From positions 215,344 to 279,343 of the forward strand of contig NZ_MLQS01000001.1 in assembly GCF_001866055.1 (NCBI RefSeq): a stretch of 64,000 bases of DNA, written 5' to 3'. Source of the stretch: Anaerobacillus alkalidiazotrophicus (GTDB lineage Bacteria > Bacillota > Bacilli > Bacillales_H > Anaerobacillaceae). Position 1 is the first letter of the stretch, and every line of letters starts with the position of its first letter. A model generated the notes under the pieces. The model was not told the DNA's origin. It worked only from the letters and a program-made list of their open reading frames with translations, and made no database searches. Position numbers and translations under genes: made by a program. Positions 16,123 through 25,259 of the stretch are shown here, in pieces.

Positions 16123-17751
16123 ATGAATAAAATCAAAAAGAAAAAGCCAAAATCATTAGCTTCCTTATTAAACAAAAAAAAAGTTGAAACGATCGAATTT
16201 ATTGAAGACGATTACGGCTTGGAAACTAATATTGTTACAGAAAATTTAATAAATAACATAAACTATTTAAAAGAGACTATGGGTTTCAGTAACGATTTAG
16301 TCACTCGAGAATTGATCATTAATCATCACCCATTCGTAAAGGGTTTTGCCTGTTATATTGCTGGACTCGTTGATGAAAAATTAGTAAGTGAATTTATTAT
16401 TAAATCTTTAATTGAAGAGCCAATGGAAATACATTCAAATTTTAAAGATGAACTTTTGATGGCCATTCAAAAAAATACGCTTACTGTTGCTAATGTTAGC
16501 GAAGCAAATGAGTGGAATGAAATTATCCATGGTTTACTTTCAGGAAAAACAATTTTGTTTATTGAAGGAATCAATCAAGCGATCTTAGGAGGAACTCAAG
16601 GTGGTGAATGGCGTTCTATCGAGGAGCCAACTAGTGAAATTACTATTCGTGGTCCGAAAGACGGGTTTAATGAATCATTAAAAACGAATATTTCTTTAAT
16701 AAGGAGACGAATAAAAAGTCCCCACTTACGACCAGAAATTCTTCAATTAGGTACCGTAACTCAAACAGATGTAGCTATTGTCTATATTGAAGGAATCGCC
16801 AATCCAAAGCTCGTACAGGAAGTGAAAGATAGAATTAACAGAATTGAAATTGATGAAGTATTAGCTTCGTTGACTATAGAGGAACTGATTCAAGATCATT
16901 CTTTTACACCATTTCCTACTATCTTTAATACAGAAAGACCTGATATTGTCGCAAATACACTAGTGGATGGAAGGGTGGTAATCATCGTCGATGGAACACC
17001 ATTTGTCCTTATCGCTCCTACTAGTTTTGCGCAATTCTTTAAAGCAGCAGAAGATTATTATCAGCGCTATGATTTATCAACACTAATACGTATTTTAAGA
17101 TACCTTGCCTTTTCTGCCGCCTTATTAGGACCATCTATTTATATTGCACTCATTACGTTTCATCAAGATCTAATTCCAACAACATTAGTCATTTCTTTAG
17201 CCGCACAAAGGGAAGGAATTCCATTTCCTGCTTTTATTGAAGCTTTGATTATGGAAGTTATGTTTGAGGTGTTACGTGAAGCAGGGGTACGAATGCCCCG
17301 AGCCATAGGGCAAGCAGTTTCAATTGTAGGTGCATTAGTAATCGGTCAGGCTGCAGTTCAAGCAGGTATTGTTTCAGCCGCAATGGTAATTGTGGTTGCA
17401 GGAACTGCGATTTGTAGCTTTACCACTCCAGCCTACAGTTTAGCAATAGCCGCTCGTATTTTAAGGTTTGCAATGATGATATTAGCGGCAACCATGGGAT
17501 TATACGGGATCATCCTTGGTCTTATCATTTTTGTGGCACATTTATGTAGTTTAAGATCGTTTGGATACCCTTACTTAGCTCCTTTTGCACCGTTTATCTT
17601 AGAGGATCAGAAGGATGGTTTGTTTCGTTTTCCATTGTGGGCTAGAAGAAAACGTCCACGGTTAGTCAGTCAAATAAGATCGACAAGAATGAAACAAGGT
17701 TTAAAGCCTACCCTCCAAAACAAAAAAAGTGAGGCAAATGATAATGTTTAA
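16123..17751 (+). CDS. gerKA: Spore germinant receptor A subunit (GerKA-like)
   Basis: A 542-residue GerA-family protein. The N-terminal 320 residues are soluble and contain the family motif GKTILFIEG...WRSIEEPTSE and RGPKDGFNESL, then FPTIFNTERPD; the C-terminal part has four to five transmembrane helices (about 325-350, 375-400, 405-435, 445-485) with GRAVIIVDGTP-like and LGPSIYIAL segments. A subunits help form the nutrient-gated channel in the inner spore membrane. It is first in an A-C-B operon, the gene order of B. subtilis gerK. Germinant specificity cannot be read from sequence. Confidence 0.93.
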   Translation: MNKIKKKKPKSLASLLNKKKVETIEFIEDDYGLETNIVTENLINNINYLKETMGFSNDLVTRELIINHHPFVKGFACYIAGLVDEKLVSEFIIKSLIEEPMEIHSNFKDELLMAIQKNTLTVANVSEANEWNEIIHGLLSGKTILFIEGINQAILGGTQGGEWRSIEEPTSEITIRGPKDGFNESLKTNISLIRRRIKSPHLRPEILQLGTVTQTDVAIVYIEGIANPKLVQEVKDRINRIEIDEVLASLTIEELIQDHSFTPFPTIFNTERPDIVANTLVDGRVVIIVDGTPFVLIAPTSFAQFFKAAEDYYQRYDLSTLIRILRYLAFSAALLGPSIYIALITFHQDLIPTTLVISLAAQREGIPFPAFIEALIMEVMFEVLREAGVRMPRAIGQAVSIVGALVIGQAAVQAGIVSAAMVIVVAGTAICSFTTPAYSLAIAARILRFAMMILAATMGLYGIILGLIIFVAHLCSLRSFGYPYLAPFAPFILEDQKDGLFRFPLWARRKRPRLVSQIRSTRMKQGLKPTLQNKKSEANDNV

Positions 17752-18943
17752 ATGGGCATTAATCGTAATGATTATATTTCAATTTTCGGTTTTATCAGGC
17801 TGTTGGAACGCTAAAGAAATAACGGAACTTTCAATTATCTCTGCAGTTGGAGTTGATAAAACTGATAAAGGTGAATTTTTAGTATCGTTTCAACTCATTA
17901 ACGCTAGTGAAGTTGCCACTGGACAAGAAGGCGGATCAAGAAACGCTAGCACAACCGTTGTAGTTTCTTCTACAGGAGATACACTATTTGAAGCTATTAG
18001 AAAAGCTACCCAAAGTGTACCGAGAAAACTGTATTTCCCCCATACGAATTTAATTGTCATTAGTGAAGAAATTGCTCAAAAAGTAGGTATAGAGAAAATC
18101 ATAGATTGGTTTGAGAGAGACCACGAAATTCGAACAAATATTCAAGTAGTGATAGCTAGAGGAACAAGAGCTGAAGATGTCTTAATGGTGCAATCAGCTG
18201 TAGAGAGAATCTCTGCAAAGAAAATTACAAATGAGCTTGAAACCTCAGAAAAAGCCTGGGGGGAAAATTTGGTAACTGAAGTTGACGATATTATCCAAGC
18301 ACTCGTCAGTAACGGAAAAGAAATCACAATTACCGGAATAAAATTAGCGGGTAATAAAATAGAAGCCAGAAAGGTTGAAAATCTACAGCAATCTAAACCA
18401 CCTACAATTCTTGAAGTTAGTGGAATTGGAATGTTTAGAGAAGGAAAATTAGTACAATGGATTGATAATGAAGCAGCAAGAGGACTATTGTGGATACTTA
18501 ATCGCATAAAAAGTACCATTGTCAACCTTGACTATCAAGATCAAAGAAATTGTATTTCTATTGAAGTCCTTCGCTCACAAACAAAGGTATCTTCTGTTAT
18601 TAAAAATGGGAAACCTACCTTTTACGTTTCTATTAATACGGAAGGAAATATTGCTGAAGTCGATTGTCCAGTAGAACTTGAAAAACACGAAACAATTAAG
18701 GAGCTAGAAATAGCACTAGAAGAGATTATTGAAAATGAAGCTATGAAGGTAGTCACTATCTCCCAGAATGAAAAAAGTGATATTTTCGGCTTTGGAAACG
18801 TCTTACAAAGACAGTATCCTCGTTATTGGAAAAAAAATGAGGAAAATTGGCCTAATTTATTTTCGACTAGTGATGTAAATATTGTTGTCAATGCATTTAT
18901 TCGAAGAACAGGAATGCGCACAAATCCTTTCAACGTTGAATAG
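17744..18943 (+). CDS. gerKC: Germinant receptor C subunit lipoprotein (GerKC-like)
   Basis: A 399-residue GerC-family lipoprotein. The signal peptide ends in a lipobox LSGC followed by WNAKEITELSIISAVGVDK, the classical GerAC start. It is anchored to the outer face of the inner spore membrane and is needed for receptor function. The start at ATG 17744 is preferred because GAGG is 9 bases upstream; ATG 17738 and GTG 17729 would be too close to or inside that site. It overlaps gerKA by 8 bases, consistent with coupled translation. Confidence 0.92.
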   Translation: MFKWALIVMIIFQFSVLSGCWNAKEITELSIISAVGVDKTDKGEFLVSFQLINASEVATGQEGGSRNASTTVVVSSTGDTLFEAIRKATQSVPRKLYFPHTNLIVISEEIAQKVGIEKIIDWFERDHEIRTNIQVVIARGTRAEDVLMVQSAVERISAKKITNELETSEKAWGENLVTEVDDIIQALVSNGKEITITGIKLAGNKIEARKVENLQQSKPPTILEVSGIGMFREGKLVQWIDNEAARGLLWILNRIKSTIVNLDYQDQRNCISIEVLRSQTKVSSVIKNGKPTFYVSINTEGNIAEVDCPVELEKHETIKELEIALEEIIENEAMKVVTISQNEKSDIFGFGNVLQRQYPRYWKKNEENWPNLFSTSDVNIVVNAFIRRTGMRTNPFNVE

Positions 18944-18973
18944 TAATGTTGATTGCAAGAGAGGAGGATAAAT

Positions 18974-20074
18974 GTGGAACAGGGCAAGATAAATCCTTTC
19001 CAGTTATTCGTATTAATGGTACTTTTCGAATTAGGAAGTGCCATCGTGATTTCTATTGGAGCTGGCGCCGAGCAAGGTGCTTGGATAGCTATCTTACTAG
19101 CGTTAGGTGGGGGACTCATTATGTATTCAATCTATTACTATTTGTATAAACAATACCCTCACCTCCCATTAACAGGGTACCTCCCAATGATTTTAGGGAA
19201 ATACTTAGGCAAGACGATTGGAGTTTTATACATCCTTTATTTTTTCTATATTTGTGCAAGAGTACTTAGAGATTTTGGCGATCTTCTTTTAACATCAACA
19301 TTACCAGAAACACCTATATTTGTAATCAATTTACTAATGGTTTGTACGATTAGCTATGTCTTATACCTAGGTATTGAAGTCCTATCTAGAACAGGTGAAT
19401 TTTTCTTTTTTATTATCTTGTTATTTGGTGTTGCCGCATTTATATTGATAGTTGCATCTGGAATTATTGATCTACAGAATCTACTCCCTATTTTAGGTAA
19501 TGGGTGGATGCCAATTATCACCACGGCCTTTCCATCGGTGCTTACTTTTCCATTTGGCGAAGTCATTGTTTTTACAATGCTATTCCCCTATTTTAATAAT
19601 CAAACTTCTGCTCTTAAAGTTGGTTTCTTTGCATTAATATTTAGTGGATTTTTAATTTCTATTACAACAATTGTGAACATTTCCGTACTTGGAGTAGATA
19701 TTGCTAATCGTGCCATCTTTCCCTTACTTACAACTGTCGGAAAAATACGAGTTCTTGATTTTTTAGAAAGACTAGATGCTTTAGTAGTCGTAACCTTAGT
19801 TGTCTGTATGTTTTTCAAAATAGCGATTTTTTTTTATGTAGGATTAATTGGGATCACTGAAATGTTTCAGATTGAGAGACACCAAAAATTAATACTTCCA
19901 ATAGGACTCATCATTTTATTTTGCTCACTATCTATCGCTAACAACTTTTCTGAGCATATAGAAGAAGGAATAGTGATTGTCCCTTATTACATACACTTAC
20001 CATTCCAAGTCTATATACCAATATTCTTATTCATTATTGTACTAATCCGTAAAAGACTTAAACAAAAAAACTAA
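18974..20074 (+). CDS. gerKB: Germinant receptor B subunit (GerKB-like)
   Basis: A 366-residue membrane protein of the GerB/APC-transporter-like family with about ten helices. It begins MEQGKINPFQLFVLMVLFEL; GTG 18974 is preferred because AGGAGG lies 6 bases upstream, whereas an upstream ATG at 18953 has none. B subunits resemble amino acid transporters and are thought to bind the nutrient germinant. Motifs such as FELGSAIV, GYLPMILGKYLGK and FPFGEVIVF fit the family. It is last in the A-C-B operon; its last 4 bases overlap the stop of a convergent small gene. Confidence 0.92.
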   Translation: MEQGKINPFQLFVLMVLFELGSAIVISIGAGAEQGAWIAILLALGGGLIMYSIYYYLYKQYPHLPLTGYLPMILGKYLGKTIGVLYILYFFYICARVLRDFGDLLLTSTLPETPIFVINLLMVCTISYVLYLGIEVLSRTGEFFFFIILLFGVAAFILIVASGIIDLQNLLPILGNGWMPIITTAFPSVLTFPFGEVIVFTMLFPYFNNQTSALKVGFFALIFSGFLISITTIVNISVLGVDIANRAIFPLLTTVGKIRVLDFLERLDALVVVTLVVCMFFKIAIFFYVGLIGITEMFQIERHQKLILPIGLIILFCSLSIANNFSEHIEEGIVIVPYYIHLPFQVYIPIFLFIIVLIRKRLKQKN

Positions 20075-20301
20075 CCTTTCTTTTTTTTATAGAGCTTGTA
20101 ACAGTAAAATAATGGGATAACCAAGGAGATGACAATTAATAAAAGTAAAATAATAAATTCTGCATCCTCTATTACACTAAAAGGGTTCAGTACATTTTTA
20201 ACAGTCACATGTAGCGGAATGCCCAATAGTAAATCCATTGTTATTAGAAAAGTTTGTAAAAGAAGGAAAAACAAAATAAATATTAATAAGATTTTGCTCA
20301 T
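20071..20301 (-). CDS. Two-helix small membrane protein, GerD-subunit-like (GerKD type)
   Basis: A 76-residue protein with two transmembrane helices (about 3-27 and 48-68) joined by a VTVKNVLNPFSVIEDAEF loop and a Lys-rich C-terminus. This size and topology match the D subunits (62-78 codons, two helices) that lie beside germinant receptor operons and modulate germination, for example GerKD in B. subtilis. It is convergent with gerKB and overlaps it by 4 bases rather than being in the operon. Ribosome binding site GAGGTG is well placed. A weak sigma-G-like promoter (TCTATG-17-CATATAA, 20341-20370) precedes it. Confidence 0.65.
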   Translation of the reverse strand: MSKILLIFILFFLLLQTFLITMDLLLGIPLHVTVKNVLNPFSVIEDAEFIILLLLIVISLVIPLFYCYKLYKKKKG

Positions 20302-20340
20302 TTTAAATCACCTCTATTTATTGTTCTTAAATTACGAAAA

Positions 20341-20370
20341 TTATATGTAAGTATAAGCAGCTAACATAGA
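20341..20370 (-). promoter_or_regulatory. Weak sigma-G-like promoter for the GerKD-like gene
   Basis: Minus strand -35 TCTATG (20365-20370), 17-base spacer, -10 CATATAA (20341-20347). One and two mismatches to sigma-G consensus. Confidence 0.3.
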
Positions 20371-20451
20371 ATAGCCCTTCAGATTAGGAAAAGCTTGTGT
20401 CACTCTATGATGCTTGATAAAAAAAATAAAAAAAAATTTATTGAAATCCTC

Positions 20452-20481
20452 TTGACTCAACTTGTATATACAAGTTATAAT
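20452..20481 (+). promoter_or_regulatory. Predicted sigma-A promoter of the trehalose operon
   Basis: -35 TTGACT (20452-20457), 18-base spacer, perfect -10 TATAAT (20476-20481). TreR operator 1 occupies the whole spacer. Confidence 0.75.
20460..20475. promoter_or_regulatory. TreR operator 1
   Basis: ACTTGTATATACAAGT, a perfect 16-base palindrome between -35 and -10. The core TTGTATATACAA is the known B. subtilis tre operator. Confidence 0.85.
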
Positions 20482-20494
20482 TTATTCACAACCG

Positions 20495-20510
20495 ACTTGT
20501 ATATACAAGT
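20495..20510. promoter_or_regulatory. TreR operator 2
   Basis: An identical copy of ACTTGTATATACAAGT, 35 bases downstream of operator 1, just after the transcription start. Two identical palindromes allow cooperative repression. Confidence 0.85.
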
Positions 20511-20528
20511 TTATAAAAAGCGGTCCTA

Positions 20529-20542
20529 TGTAACCGCTATCA
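20529..20542. promoter_or_regulatory. CcpA cre site in the tre leader
   Basis: TGTAACCGCTATCA matches all defined positions of TGWAANCGNTNWCA. It lies between the second operator and the ribosome binding site (AGGAGGGG), a roadblock position for glucose repression. It also forms half of a small AGCGGT/ACCGCT hairpin. Confidence 0.75.
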
Positions 20543-20554
20543 GGAGGGGATAAA

Positions 20555-21970
20555 ATGGCAAATTTTACAAAAGAAACAATTGAACAAATCGTTCAAGCCA
20601 TTGGTGGAAAAGACAATATTTCATCTGCTACTCATTGTGTAACGAGACTTCGCTTTGTCCTACATGATGAGTCAAACGTTAACAAAGAACAATTAGAGAA
20701 TCTTGATATTGTAAAAGGTACGTTTAGTTCGAACGGACAGTTTCAAGTAGTCATCGGTCAAGGGTTAGTCGATAAGGTTTATAAAGAAATGGTCAATGTT
20801 ACAGGAATTGGTGAAGCATCAAAAGAAGAAACAAAAGCTGCTGCTGAACAAAAATTAAACCCTATACAACGTGCTATTAAAACGTTAGCTGATATATTTA
20901 TTCCGATTTTACCCGCTATCGTAACTGCTGGTTTATTAATGGGGATTAATAACATTCTAACAGGACCTGGGATTTTTTATGATGAACAATCCATTATTGA
21001 CGTTCATCAGCAGTGGGCTGATTTTGCTAGTATTATTCATTTAATCGCAAATACAGCATTCGTCTTTTTACCTGGTTTGATCGGTTGGTCAGCTGTCAAA
21101 AAGTTTGGCGGTAACCCTTTACTAGGGATCGTACTAGGATTAATGCTCGTACACCCTGACTTATTAAATGCTTGGGCATATGGGGCTGCCAAAGAGGCTG
21201 GTGAAATTCCTTATTGGAACTTATTTGGTCTAGATATTGCCAAAGTGGGATATCAAGGTCAAGTTCTACCAATTTTATTTGCATCTTATATCTTAGCAAA
21301 AATGGAAATTGTTTTACGCAAACGAATACCAGATGCTTTCCAATTGCTACTAGTAGCACCTATCGCACTTCTTGTTACCGGTTTCTTAGCTTTTATACTC
21401 ATCGGACCTTTTACATTTGCAATTGGTAATGGAATTACGTCATTATTTGTAAATATCTTTGAAAACTATGCAGCATTAGGTGGTTTATTGTACGGGGCTA
21501 TTTATGCACCGTTAGTGATCACAGGAATGCACCATACGTTCCTTGCTGTTGACATCCAGTTAATCGGTACATTAGGAGCTACTTTCTTATGGCCAATATT
21601 AGCTTTATCAAATATTGCTCAAGGTTCTGCCGCATTAGCCATGATGTTCGTGACGAAAGACGAGAAGTTAAAAGGATTATCATTCACATCATCAGTTTCT
21701 GCTTACCTAGGTATTACGGAACCCGCAATGTTTGGTGTAAACTTACGATTTAAATACCCATTTATTTGTGCAATTATTGGGTCAGCAATTGCCGCTACTG
21801 TTATCACACTAAGTAAGGTTGTAGCGTTATCAATCGGTGTTGGAGGACTTCCAGGAATTTTCTCTATTGTTCCTGATAAGTGGGTACCATTCTTTATCGG
21901 AATGCTAATCGTAATCATCGTACCGTTTGTTCTAACGTATACGGTTGCAAAAATAAAAAAGCAAGCATAA
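20555..21970 (+). CDS. treP: Trehalose-specific PTS enzyme IIBC
   Basis: A 471-residue PTS permease that imports and phosphorylates trehalose to trehalose 6-phosphate. IIB domain (about 1-85) with phospho-acceptor Cys28 in ATHCVTRLRF; IIC domain (about 110-470) with ten or so helices and the ITGMHHTFLAVDIQL and GITEPAMFGVNLR motifs. There is no fused IIA, so phosphate must come from a separate glucose-type IIA, as in B. subtilis. First gene of treP-treA-treR; controlled by TreR and CcpA by the sites just upstream. Confidence 0.96.
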   Translation: MANFTKETIEQIVQAIGGKDNISSATHCVTRLRFVLHDESNVNKEQLENLDIVKGTFSSNGQFQVVIGQGLVDKVYKEMVNVTGIGEASKEETKAAAEQKLNPIQRAIKTLADIFIPILPAIVTAGLLMGINNILTGPGIFYDEQSIIDVHQQWADFASIIHLIANTAFVFLPGLIGWSAVKKFGGNPLLGIVLGLMLVHPDLLNAWAYGAAKEAGEIPYWNLFGLDIAKVGYQGQVLPILFASYILAKMEIVLRKRIPDAFQLLLVAPIALLVTGFLAFILIGPFTFAIGNGITSLFVNIFENYAALGGLLYGAIYAPLVITGMHHTFLAVDIQLIGTLGATFLWPILALSNIAQGSAALAMMFVTKDEKLKGLSFTSSVSAYLGITEPAMFGVNLRFKYPFICAIIGSAIAATVITLSKVVALSIGVGGLPGIFSIVPDKWVPFFIGMLIVIIVPFVLTYTVAKIKKQA

Positions 21971-22061
21971 TAACCACGTTTTGACTTTTATTAACTGAGA
22001 GGGGCCAGGAGCAATCCTAAGTCCCTCCTTGGAGTAAAAAATCATCTTATACTATGGGCGG

Positions 22062-22087
22062 TACCGTTGGTTTATTAACCAATGGTA
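22062..22087 (+). repeat. Intercistronic stem-loop in the tre operon
   Basis: TACCGTTGGTT/AACCAATGGTA, an 11-base stem with one wobble pair and a 4-base loop, no T-run. A second, weaker hairpin (GAGGGGCC...GTCCCTCC) lies just upstream. Possibly stabilises treP mRNA or tunes treA. Confidence 0.4.
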
Positions 22088-22131
22088 TTCTCACTTTAGA
22101 AAACTAAAATGTAAACCGGAGTGATTATTTT

Positions 22132-23820
22132 ATGAAACGAAATGAATGGTGGAGAAAAGCAGTAGTTTATCAAATTTATCCGAAAAGCTTTAACGATACA
22201 ACTGGTAACGGAGTTGGAGATATTCAAGGAATTATTGATAAACTCGATTACTTAAAAAATCTTGGTGTAGATGTTGTTTGGCTGACACCTATATACTCCT
22301 CTCCACAAAAAGATAATGGCTATGATATTCGTGATTATTTCTCTATCCATGAGGAGTATGGGACAATGGAAGATTTTGATCGCCTTTTAGAAGAAGCTCA
22401 CAATCGAGATATTAAAGTCATTATGGATATAGTAGTTAACCATACTTCTACAGAACATGAGTGGTTTATTAAGTCAAAAGAATCCTATGACAATCCTTAT
22501 CGTGACTTTTATATATGGAAAGATCCTGTTGACGGACAAGAACCTAACAACTGGATATCCAAGTTTGGCGGTTCAGCATGGAAGTTTGATGAAAATACAC
22601 GTCAATATTACCTTCATTTATTTGACGTTACACAAGCAGACTTAAATTGGGAAAATGAAATGGTAAGAAATAAAGTGTATGATATGATGCACTTTTGGTT
22701 TAAAAAAGGTGTAGACGGTTTTCGCCTCGACGTTATTAACCTCATTTCAAAAGATCAACGCTTTTTAAACGATGATAAATCAGTTGCGCCTGGTGATGGA
22801 CGGAAGTTTTATACCGATGGACCAAGAGTACACGAATTTATGCGTGAAATGAATGAAAAGGTATTTTCTAAATATGATGCCATGACTGTAGGTGAAATGT
22901 CTTCGACGACGATAGATCATTGTATTAAATATACAAATCCAGATCGAAAGGAATTAAGCATGACCTTTAACTTCCATCATTTAAAGGTTGATTATCCAAA
23001 TGGTGAGAAGTGGGGAATTACTGATTTTGATTTTCAAGCTTTAAAGCAAATTTTATCAAAATGGCAAGTGGAGATGCATAAAGGCGGTGGTTGGAATGCC
23101 TTATTCTGGTGTAACCATGATCAACCACGAGTTGTCACACGTTACGGAAATGATGGTGAATTTCATCAACAATCGGCAAAAATGCTAGCAACAACCATTC
23201 ATATGATGCAAGGAACCCCTTATATTTACCAGGGAGAAGAATTCGGAATGACTGATCCAAAATTTGAGGATATTTCCGAGTACCGTGATGTTGAAACTTT
23301 AAATTATTTTAAAATCATGAAAGAAAATGGCTCTACAGAAGATGACATAATGGAGATCATTAAACGTAAATCTCGTGATAACTCTCGTACACCAGTGCAA
23401 TGGAACAACTCGGTTAATGCTGGATTTACAACAGGAACACCATGGATTGGGATTCCAGATAACTATAAACAAATAAATGCAAAAGCGGCAGTAGCTGATC
23501 AAAATTCCATTTTCTATCATTATAAAGCTCTTAATGAGTTAAGAAAAAAATATGAAATTGTTACGTCTGGTGATTATCAATTAATTCTAGAGAACCATGA
23601 ACAAATATTTGCATATATACGAACCTATCAAGATGAACTATTACTCGTTGTTAATAATTTTTATGAAAAAGAAACAGTCTTTGAATTACCACCACATATA
23701 CCTTTATCAGAATATAATAGTAACATTTTACTATCAAACTATGAGGCATCCTCAAATTTATCAACACAAGTTAGCTTACGACCATACGAGTCAATTGTTT
23801 ATCATTTAAAAAAGAAGTGA
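22132..23820 (+). CDS. treA: Trehalose-6-phosphate hydrolase (phospho-alpha-glucosidase)
   Basis: A 562-residue GH13 enzyme that splits trehalose 6-phosphate into glucose and glucose 6-phosphate in the cytoplasm. Conserved GH13 regions: DIVVNHT at 99-105, GFRLDVIN with nucleophile Asp200, acid/base Glu255 in VGEMSS, and NHD ending at Asp330. N-terminal WWRKAVVYQIYPKSFNDTTG is typical of the oligo-1,6-glucosidase/TreA group; the genetic context with treP and treR decides for TreA. Ribosome binding site CGGAGTGA. Confidence 0.96.
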   Translation: MKRNEWWRKAVVYQIYPKSFNDTTGNGVGDIQGIIDKLDYLKNLGVDVVWLTPIYSSPQKDNGYDIRDYFSIHEEYGTMEDFDRLLEEAHNRDIKVIMDIVVNHTSTEHEWFIKSKESYDNPYRDFYIWKDPVDGQEPNNWISKFGGSAWKFDENTRQYYLHLFDVTQADLNWENEMVRNKVYDMMHFWFKKGVDGFRLDVINLISKDQRFLNDDKSVAPGDGRKFYTDGPRVHEFMREMNEKVFSKYDAMTVGEMSSTTIDHCIKYTNPDRKELSMTFNFHHLKVDYPNGEKWGITDFDFQALKQILSKWQVEMHKGGGWNALFWCNHDQPRVVTRYGNDGEFHQQSAKMLATTIHMMQGTPYIYQGEEFGMTDPKFEDISEYRDVETLNYFKIMKENGSTEDDIMEIIKRKSRDNSRTPVQWNNSVNAGFTTGTPWIGIPDNYKQINAKAAVADQNSIFYHYKALNELRKKYEIVTSGDYQLILENHEQIFAYIRTYQDELLLVVNNFYEKETVFELPPHIPLSEYNSNILLSNYEASSNLSTQVSLRPYESIVYHLKKK

Positions 23821-23844
23821 TAAGCTAATGTAGGGTGGTTTTTA

Positions 23845-24555
23845 ATGAACAATAAATATATAAAAATTTACGATGAATTGGTCGGTCTCATTCAAGAAGG
23901 GAATCTGAAACCTAATACAAAGCTCCCTTCTGAAAATGAGTTAAGAGAAAGATATCAAACAACAAGAGAGACAATTCGTAAGGCGTTACATCTCCTTTCA
24001 GAGCATGGTTATATCCAAAAGGTTCAAGGGAAAGGATCCATCATCTTAGACGTAAAAAAATTCGATTTTCCAATTTCCGGTCTAGTTAGCTTTAAAGAAT
24101 TGGCTAGTAAGATGGGACAACGCGCAAAAACAACTGTAGAAAATCTAGATACAATTACTCCTAGTGACTATTTAAAGGAGCAATTAAAATTAAAAAAGGC
24201 TCAAAAAGTCTGGGAAGTTATTCGTGTTCGTGATTTGGATGGTGAAAAAGTCATTTTAGATAAGGATTACTTTAACAAAAAAATGATCCCTACCTTAACA
24301 AAAGAAGTCTGTGAAAATTCTATTTATGAATATATCGAAGGTGACATGGGACTTGCCATCAGCTTTGCAAAAAAAGAAATTACTGTAGAAGAACCCACAG
24401 AAGAGGACCATAAATACTTACACATAAAAGGGTATTCAAATATTGTCGTTGTGAAAAATTATGTGTATTTAGATGATGCAAGTTTATTTCAATACACGGA
24501 ATCACGACATAGACCAGATAAATTTCGATTTGTTGATTTTGCAAGGCGTAAATAA
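23845..24555 (+). CDS. treR: GntR/UTRA-family trehalose operon repressor
   Basis: A 236-residue repressor. N-terminal GntR winged helix (about 1-70: LKPNTKLPSENELRERYQTT then RKALHLLSEHGYIQKVQGKG) and a C-terminal UTRA effector domain that in B. subtilis binds trehalose 6-phosphate. It should bind the two palindromes before treP. It is the last gene of its own operon, so it is autoregulated, and is followed by a strong terminator. Confidence 0.95.
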   Translation: MNNKYIKIYDELVGLIQEGNLKPNTKLPSENELRERYQTTRETIRKALHLLSEHGYIQKVQGKGSIILDVKKFDFPISGLVSFKELASKMGQRAKTTVENLDTITPSDYLKEQLKLKKAQKVWEVIRVRDLDGEKVILDKDYFNKKMIPTLTKEVCENSIYEYIEGDMGLAISFAKKEITVEEPTEEDHKYLHIKGYSNIVVVKNYVYLDDASLFQYTESRHRPDKFRFVDFARRK

Positions 24556-24562
24556 CATAAGG

Positions 24563-24609
24563 ATACGGCATAAGTTTAATTACCTTCCAAACTTATGCCG
24601 TATTTTTTT
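24563..24609. terminator. Terminator of the tre operon (bidirectional)
   Basis: A perfect 15-base stem ATACGGCATAAGTTT/AAACTTATGCCGTAT with an 11-base loop and a seven-T run, between convergent treR and the universal stress gene. Confidence 0.9.
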
Positions 24610-25027
24610 ATTTTATAATCATTACTGGGCATTTAGCTCTTTTGGCAACTTTATGGCTTACTCCACCCAATACCATACTTTGCAGACGGTTTAGCCCTCT
24701 ACTTCCTATAACTAAACAATCAAAAGAATTGTTATTTGCATAATCTACAATTGTTTCACCAGGATCGCCGTGTAAAATTATATAATCATGGTTAATGTTC
24801 GAAGTTTCTAACAACGACAAAATATCCTTAACCTTTTCTCTTCGTTTTTCTGCTATGTCCTTGCTATCTTTATTATGTAAAACATCTGACTTGGATGTAG
24901 AGCCATCTACTACATAAACCACTTTGATAGAACCCGTTTCTTTATTTGTTAGTAAATGAATGGCATTGTTCGCCGCTCTTAATGAATGAGCTGAACCATC
25001 AGCCGCTAGTAAAATATTTTGAAACAT
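24608..25027 (-). CDS. UspA-type universal stress protein
   Basis: A 139-residue single-domain universal stress protein. It has the N-terminal ILLAADGSAHSLRAANNAI and C-terminal nucleotide-loop motif VIGSRGLNRLQSMVLGGVSH (G-2x-G-9x-G-S/T), so it is the ATP-binding type. It follows a SulP transporter gene in the same direction, separated by a large hairpin; SulP-Usp pairing is common in bacteria. Ribosome binding site GGAGGAAT is well placed. The stress signal is unknown. Confidence 0.9.
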   Translation of the reverse strand: MFQNILLAADGSAHSLRAANNAIHLLTNKETGSIKVVYVVDGSTSKSDVLHNKDSKDIAEKRREKVKDILSLLETSNINHDYIILHGDPGETIVDYANNNSFDCLVIGSRGLNRLQSMVLGGVSHKVAKRAKCPVMIIK

Positions 25028-25166
25028 AAAATTCCTCCCACCATAAATTTAAGATATTTTCTGAACAGGTGATGCGTAATTCTCAACATCGATACGTAAT
25101 CAAAAGAGATTTTCTTACACAATTATCTTAAACTACTTTCCAAAAAATTCATACTTTTTACAATAA

Positions 25167-25239
25167 AAAATATCTACTTGCTTCTAAATATATAGAGTTT
25201 TTCCCTCTATATACACTTACAGAAGCAAGCAGATATTTT
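25167..25239 (-). terminator. Large hairpin between the SulP and Usp genes
   Basis: AAAATATCTACTTGCTTCT (25167-25185) pairs with 25221-25239 with one mismatch, and the middle (TATATAGAG/CTCTATATA) pairs again. On the minus transcript the stem ends in a U-rich run. Likely terminator or attenuator reducing readthrough into the Usp gene. Confidence 0.65.
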
Positions 25240-25259
25240 AAAATCAATACTCTTATTTT

